From F23-D06 sp045130275 (GTDB lineage: Bacteria > Bacteroidota > Bacteroidia > Bacteroidales > WCHB1-69), in contig JBGUPL010000075.1 of the NCBI GenBank assembly GCA_045130275.1, positions 1 to 19,884 on the forward strand: 19,884 nucleotides of DNA. Direction: 5' to 3'. Position 1 is the first letter of the stretch, and every line of letters begins with the position of its first letter. This document shows positions 15,651 through 19,884 of this stretch, piece by piece. Position numbers and translations under genes: made by a program. Under the pieces are notes generated by a model, which was not told the DNA's origin, ran no database searches, and was given only the letters and a program-made list of their open reading frames with translations.

Positions 15651-16970
15651 TTAGTTCAGGACGCAGCGTACAGACATGGCATTGCTCTTGCTAAAACCCG
15701 TTTCGGGAGCATTGAGCTGTGCAGAATTATGAAGGAGGCTGAACTGATAGGCATTGGCATTATTCACTTCTGTGGCTGTCCAAAAACATGCGGAAGTGCC
15801 GAAACTGTTATGAAACCCGTTGTAGTATCCCGTCGGCAAGGCAGTAAATCCGGAAACATTGTTGTTCCACGGTTCGTTACCCACCGCGCAGGGTTCTGAA
15901 CTGCTTACCCAGCCTGTAGTGGATGCTATCGCCTTCGCCAAATTGGCATTATTGAAATCGCACATTGCGCTGTCAAGTGTGGAGATGTAATTAATCAGTT
16001 CTCCCCACTCCGATTCCGAAGGCAAATGCCATCCGTTCGGACAAATACCCTGCACTCCCGACGGAGAGCTGGCACTGGTGACCGCACCATTCATGACTGC
16101 CGCCCAGTTGTACAACAATCCGTATGTTTGCATATTTACACTCTGATTATTCGGGTAATAGCAATATGGAGTAGCATAATCCGTGGTGGATCCTATCGGT
16201 ATCGGCATACCGTTGCTGAAATGCATGGTCCTCATGTTCTCCCTCGTCCAACATTGGTTTCCTAATTGGATAGTATGGTACTCGTTACCGTCGAAATCGG
16301 ACACTTTGTAGATTCCACAACGGAAATCGCCATTGGACAATGTATCAATGGCATTTGCCAAAGCATTAATCAATGATGCCTGGGCGGTAACCAAATTATT
16401 CAGGCTGTCGATAGTGAAGATATATGGCGCAAGGAGACTGTCTATAATGGCATACAATTGCGCCTCCGTCAGATAATGGGCATCGTTGTAAAATGCAGAT
16501 ACAATGGAGGGGACGATAGGAACGTTCGGCTTATTAATCAAGTCGTTGTAGTTTCCACTGAATCCATTTCCAGCTTTCTGCGCATACAACGCATAAGGCA
16601 CACTCACCAACTGCTGGGCACTGGTGATAGTGTAGTTTGTGCCTCCCTGCGGATCTATTTCAGTCCGAATGTAATTGCTGGCTGTGCCCCAATGTACATC
16701 TGACATATTTCCGACTTGAACATTCCCATCACCTATCTGCAATGTAAGCACTCCATGGGCATCGGTCTGTCCCGTGTGCGTTTCCACATACACGGCATTG
16801 CCATTGGCAGTGCCTTCCAATATGCTGACTCGAACACCCACGGTCTGATTGTGCATCAACTGGTTGTTATTGTCACGTACTACTGCCTGAAACGAAAATT
16901 TATACGGCACCTGCCCGATAGCGAGCAGGATACCGGATAAAAAAAGCAGTGATAAACTTATTTTTTTCAT
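15651..16970 (-). CDS. Secreted single-FISUMP-domain protein
   Basis: This 439-residue paralog of the downstream gene is the minimal form of the family. It has a signal peptide (1-20, MKKISLSLLFLSGILLAIGQ) and the shared N-terminal module (21-131, FSFQAVVRDNNNQ... to VSVPYALYA, with EIDPQGGTNYTI at 104-115). A GNYNDLINKP linker (139-148), one degenerate VSAFYNDAHYLTEAQ repeat and a short helical segment (175-212) follow. One FISUMP domain (218-439) has DFDGNEYHTIQLGNQCWTREN (about 225-245), YGLLYNWAAVMNG, GVQGICPNGWHLPS (305-318), FWTATE (396-401) and the terminal MSVRCVLN. There are no Ig-like modules. It lies 15 bases after the upstream gene and 12 before the downstream one, so it is cotranscribed. 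No Shine-Dalgarno is visible. An extracellular or cell-surface location is inferred. Function is unknown. Confidence 0.9.
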   Translation of the reverse strand: MKKISLSLLFLSGILLAIGQVPYKFSFQAVVRDNNNQLMHNQTVGVRVSILEGTANGNAVYVETHTGQTDAHGVLTLQIGDGNVQVGNMSDVHWGTASNYIRTEIDPQGGTNYTITSAQQLVSVPYALYAQKAGNGFSGNYNDLINKPNVPIVPSIVSAFYNDAHYLTEAQLYAIIDSLLAPYIFTIDSLNNLVTAQASLINALANAIDTLSNGDFRCGIYKVSDFDGNEYHTIQLGNQCWTRENMRTMHFSNGMPIPIGSTTDYATPYCYYPNNQSVNMQTYGLLYNWAAVMNGAVTSASSPSGVQGICPNGWHLPSESEWGELINYISTLDSAMCDFNNANLAKAIASTTGWVSSSEPCAVGNEPWNNNVSGFTALPTGYYNGFHNSFGTSACFWTATEVNNANAYQFSLLHNSAQLNAPETGFSKSNAMSVRCVLN

Positions 16971-16985
16971 AGCTGAAATTATTAA

Positions 16986-19884
16986 TTATTCTTCGTTTTT
17001 CACACACCGTATGGAAGCGCCAATGTGCATCTGAGCCGGGGTCGGGGCTTGTGAGCTCAAGACAAAGTTGGCTCCGGTGGAAGCACTTTGGGTATATATC
17101 CGGCACATCCACGGTCTTACAATCTGCTGACCACCGCTGGACACAATGGAGGCAGAGCTGGTATAGAAGTAGGCGTCTCTGCCCAAGCGATTGGCCACGT
17201 GGGAAGCGGCTGCCGGTCGGGCGGAAAATCCGGTGGCGTTGTTAGAAGAAGGATCGTTACCCGGAGCACACGCAAGGGTTGAGGATAACCAATAGAGGGA
17301 ATCCGCCAAGGCTTTGCTGATATTCGTGGTCGCGTTGTTGCAGAGATATTCCGGGGTGGCACGGACATAACTTATGAGCGTGTTAATTTCGGCGTAGGAA
17401 GGCAGGTGCCAGCCGTCGGGACAGATACCCTGCACGCCTGTCGGAGCGCTATTATTGGTATAGTTTTCCCCGTGCATCGCGGCGTTCCAGTTGTAGAGCA
17501 AACCGTAGGCTTCCACATTGTTGGCATTGCCACCGGGATAGAAATAGTGGGCAGCCTCGACGTAGGTGGCGGAAGAGAACGGAATCTCCTCACCGTCGGG
17601 GTAGTGCGTAGTCCGCAAGTTCTCCTTCATCCAGCATTGGTTGCCGATGAGCACCGTGCTGTAGAAGTTGCCATCAGCATCCTCCACGCGAATCTGGCCA
17701 CAGCTGAAGTTTGTCAGCGTGTCGGTGGTGAACGTCAGTTGCTCACCGTAAACCGTACCCACGCTGTTGGTGGCGTAAGCGCGCACATAGTAGGTGGTGG
17801 CGTCATGCAACTGGGCGATACTGTGGGAGAAGGTGCCGAGACCGCTGCCGTCCACAGAGTGGGTGCTATCTACCGTGGGATTCGGATACAAACCCCAACA
17901 GAAACCGCGGGCGGTCACGTCGGCATAACCGTCGTCCGTCACGGAGCCGTTGAACAATGCCGATGCAGCGGTAACGCCGGTCACGGAAACGGTGTTGACC
18001 ACAGGCAGTGTCGGCTCCGGTTCATAACCTTCCTCTCTCGTGGTGAAGGTCCATTCCGCACCGTAGGTCGTGCCTCTGGCGTTGGTGACGTATGCCCTGA
18101 AGTAGTAGGTGGTGGACGGGGTAAGACCGGTGAGCTTCACGTTGAAAGCGCCCATGCCGGAACCTGCACCCGCCACGCTGCTGCTGGTGGTCGGATTCGG
18201 CGAGGTGGAGTAGCATATACCGTGGGAGTTCGAGCCGGGAACGCCGCCCAGATCGAGCACGTTACCGCCGCAAATGACGGTGGTGCTGTAGATGGAGCTG
18301 ACTGTGCTGTCAGTCGTCACCACACCCGGCAGCAGGTTGCTCGTGGACATGGTGTGCACGTGCTTGACGCAGCGCACCGATGCTGCACGCTTACTTGCAT
18401 TGCTGAGCATTGGCATCTGGCCTATCGTTTCCGAGGTGACGGTCGCACCGTTGGCGGTGAACGTCTTAGTTATTCCGTCGCCGAAGAAATAGGCGGCGTT
18501 GCCGGGAACGGGACCCACGTTCTGTCCATAGACACCGTAAGGGCCGTTCTCCACATAGCCGGCCGGTTTGATGGAGAATCCGGTGGCATTGTTGTTCTCG
18601 GCATTCCAGCCGATGGCGCACTCCGTGGTGCTCGGTGCCCAATTCTCACGGGAGCAGATCGCCTTCACCACCTGAGAAGTTTCGTTGTTGCAGCGCAACG
18701 TGTCCCATTGCGACAGGTAGTTGAACAGCGTGTTCCAATCATCGCTGGTAGGCATGCGCCATCCAGCGGGGCAGACACCCGGGATGGGGCCGACTGAGGA
18801 ACTATTGATACTGTTCCTGAAAGAGGCCGCCGTATAGGTGTAGAGATAGCCATACTTGCTCACATTGGCCTGATCAAGGTTGGGATAGAGGTATCCTTCC
18901 GGCAGGGCGGCCAGGCCCTCCATACTTTCAAGCAACGGGATGGCCACGCCGTTGGCGTAGTGCGTGGAGCGGACGTTCTCGCGCAGCCAGCACTGGGTGC
19001 CGACCTGCACAGTGTTGTATTCATTGCCGTCAAAATCAGTCACCTTGGGAAGGTCCGGACAGGTAAACGGCAACACTGTGTCTATCGGGTCAACAGGATC
19101 CGGGGTCACCGTGGTGTCCTGACCAGGTTGCGTGGTGTCAGCAGGCACCATCGCCTTGAGGGCATCGATCTCAGCCTGCATGGCATTCAGCCGTGCGATG
19201 ATATCGCAGAACTGGATGCTGTCGCAGCTGGTATTGTTCACGTAATGCGCATCGTTGGCGAGGGCGCTCACATTCGTCGGCACCGTCGGCAGTGCGGCAC
19301 TGGTGATGTAACCAGCATCGTTCGTGAAGGCGCTCACATTCGTCGGCACCGTCGGCAGTGCGGCACTGGTGATGTAACCGGCATCGTTCGTGAAGGTGCT
19401 CACATTCGTGGGAACAACCGGGATTTCCGGCTTGTTGGTCAGGGAGTTGTAGTTTCCGTCGAAACCAGCAGGCAACTTCACGAAACTGCCGCCCGTGAGG
19501 AACAGCGTGTCATTGCTGATGCTCAACACCTGCTGTTCGGTATAAGAGGTCAGGTAGCCGGCATCGTTCGTGAAGGCACTCACATTGGTCGGAATGTTGG
19601 CTGCCTCATGCACCTCCGCCTCGGTGACGTAGCCCGCGTCATTGGTGAACGCACTCACGTTCGTCGGCACCGTCGGGATAGTCGGCTTGTTAGTCAGGTC
19701 GTTGTAGTCTTTGTCCCATGCATTGAACTGCGGATCCGTCTCCGTGTAGCCGGTCAGGTAGCCCGCATCATTGGTGAAGGCGCTCACATTCGTCGGCACC
19801 GTCGGGATAGTCGGCTTGTTGGTCAGGTCGTTGTAGTCCTTGTCCCATGCATTGAACTGCGGATCCGTCTCCGTGTAGCCGGTC
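16986..19884 (-). CDS. Repeat-rich two-FISUMP-domain surface protein, 5' end outside window
   Basis: The reading frame is open to the window edge, so 966 C-terminal residues are visible and the start is missing. The ATG at 19799 is internal, because the same repeat continues upstream of it. From the N-terminal side there are six PTNVSAFTNDAGY-type repeats (the last degenerate), two GYTETDPQFNAWDKDYNDL units, a short helix (IIARLNAMQAEIDALKAM) and a TTQPGQDTTVTPDPVDP-like linker. FISUMP domain 1 follows (about 19060-18365, from CPDLPKVTDFDG to VRCVKH). Next are two Ig/FN3-like modules (about 18320-17740, with ATTYYVRAYATNSVGTVYG), FISUMP domain 2 (about 17705-16995) and the stop. The NDAGY repeats resemble those of phage tail fibres and other trimeric or fibrous bacterial proteins. 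It is more GC-rich than the next gene. It is probably the first or an early gene of the operon. Confidence 0.88.
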   Translation of the reverse strand, partial: TGYTETDPQFNAWDKDYNDLTNKPTIPTVPTNVSAFTNDAGYLTGYTETDPQFNAWDKDYNDLTNKPTIPTVPTNVSAFTNDAGYVTEAEVHEAANIPTNVSAFTNDAGYLTSYTEQQVLSISNDTLFLTGGSFVKLPAGFDGNYNSLTNKPEIPVVPTNVSTFTNDAGYITSAALPTVPTNVSAFTNDAGYITSAALPTVPTNVSALANDAHYVNNTSCDSIQFCDIIARLNAMQAEIDALKAMVPADTTQPGQDTTVTPDPVDPIDTVLPFTCPDLPKVTDFDGNEYNTVQVGTQCWLRENVRSTHYANGVAIPLLESMEGLAALPEGYLYPNLDQANVSKYGYLYTYTAASFRNSINSSSVGPIPGVCPAGWRMPTSDDWNTLFNYLSQWDTLRCNNETSQVVKAICSRENWAPSTTECAIGWNAENNNATGFSIKPAGYVENGPYGVYGQNVGPVPGNAAYFFGDGITKTFTANGATVTSETIGQMPMLSNASKRAASVRCVKHVHTMSTSNLLPGVVTTDSTVSSIYSTTVICGGNVLDLGGVPGSNSHGICYSTSPNPTTSSSVAGAGSGMGAFNVKLTGLTPSTTYYFRAYVTNARGTTYGAEWTFTTREEGYEPEPTLPVVNTVSVTGVTAASALFNGSVTDDGYADVTARGFCWGLYPNPTVDSTHSVDGSGLGTFSHSIAQLHDATTYYVRAYATNSVGTVYGEQLTFTTDTLTNFSCGQIRVEDADGNFYSTVLIGNQCWMKENLRTTHYPDGEEIPFSSATYVEAAHYFYPGGNANNVEAYGLLYNWNAAMHGENYTNNSAPTGVQGICPDGWHLPSYAEINTLISYVRATPEYLCNNATTNISKALADSLYWLSSTLACAPGNDPSSNNATGFSARPAAASHVANRLGRDAYFYTSSASIVSSGGQQIVRPWMCRIYTQSASTGANFVLSSQAPTPAQMHIGASIRCVKNEE
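19264..19395 (-). repeat. Two 66-bp tandem repeats inside the FISUMP surface gene
   Basis: Units 19264-19329 and 19330-19395 are identical except for one base (A or G near the end). Each encodes 22 residues, PTNVSAFTNDAGYITSAALP plus two. A partial third unit continues to about 19410. Because the unit is a multiple of three, changes in copy number keep the frame. Confidence 0.9.
19645..19884 (-). repeat. 129-bp tandem repeat, second copy cut by the window edge
   Basis: Unit 19645-19773 (129 bases, 43 residues: one NVSAFTNDAGY block, then TGYTETDPQFNAWDKDYNDL and NKPTIPTV) is followed by 111 bases of a second copy with about five mismatches. The array continues past the window, so the copy number is unknown. 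This is a recent in-frame duplication. Confidence 0.88.

Noticed and set aside
17406..18797. 463-codon open frame on the plus strand opposite the FISUMP gene
   Set aside because: The minus-strand frame encodes clear FISUMP and Ig-like motifs. The plus frame has no signal, domain or promoter.
16986..19884. Phage tail-fibre gene or prophage
   Set aside because: The NDAGY/TETDPQ repeats resemble tail-fibre repeats, but neighbours are FISUMP paralogs with signal peptides and there are no phage structural, lysis or integrase genes.
19264..19884. CRISPR array
   Set aside because: The repeats are contiguous without unique spacers and encode protein in frame.

Overview
The window looks like chromosomal DNA of a member of the Bacteroidota, most likely the order Bacteroidales. 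The evidence is four copies of the Bacteroidota -7 promoter motif (TAnnTTTG) just upstream of genes, few recognisable Shine-Dalgarno sequences, short AT-rich intergenic repeats of a Bacteroidales kind, and a large set of secreted FISUMP-domain proteins. No transposase, integrase, CRISPR array or phage structural operon was seen. Stop codons TAA, TAG and TGA are all used, so the code looks standard. The species cannot be named from the sequence.

Positions 1-8650 carry housekeeping and metabolic genes. They open with the 3' half of a tRNA-Asn and its terminator, followed by a BtuF-like cobalamin/iron-siderophore binding lipoprotein. Then come release factor 1 (prfA, minus strand), a DppB/OppB-type ABC permease without visible partners, an adenosylcobalamin-dependent class II ribonucleotide reductase (nrdJ), a LutA-like cysteine-rich redox protein and acetate kinase (ackA). 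prfA and the permease diverge from a shared 171-base region holding both promoters and an imperfect inverted repeat.

Positions 8650-10800 carry gpsA (glycerol-3-phosphate dehydrogenase), overlapping by one base with a FemAB/GNAT-like acyltransferase gene of unknown substrate.

Positions 10812-19884, nearly half the window, are a minus-strand run of three paralogous genes separated by 15 and 12 bases, so probably one operon (order 19884 to 10812). The first is cut by the window edge. Each protein combines repeats of the form NVSAFTNDAGY with one to four FISUMP domains (TIGR02145 type). The two large proteins also interleave the FISUMP domains with Ig/FN3-like modules. Two of the three show a signal peptide and the same N-terminal module of about 115 residues. 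They are probably exported, disulfide-rich surface proteins built by module duplication. Near-identical 66-base and 129-base tandem repeats suggest ongoing repeat expansion. The operon promoter lies outside the window. Its probable terminator lies inside the 3' end of the convergent acyltransferase gene.

The most promising region for something undescribed is this FISUMP operon. Its domain ends are highly variable between conserved anchors, as expected of binding surfaces. No ligand or function can be read from the sequence.
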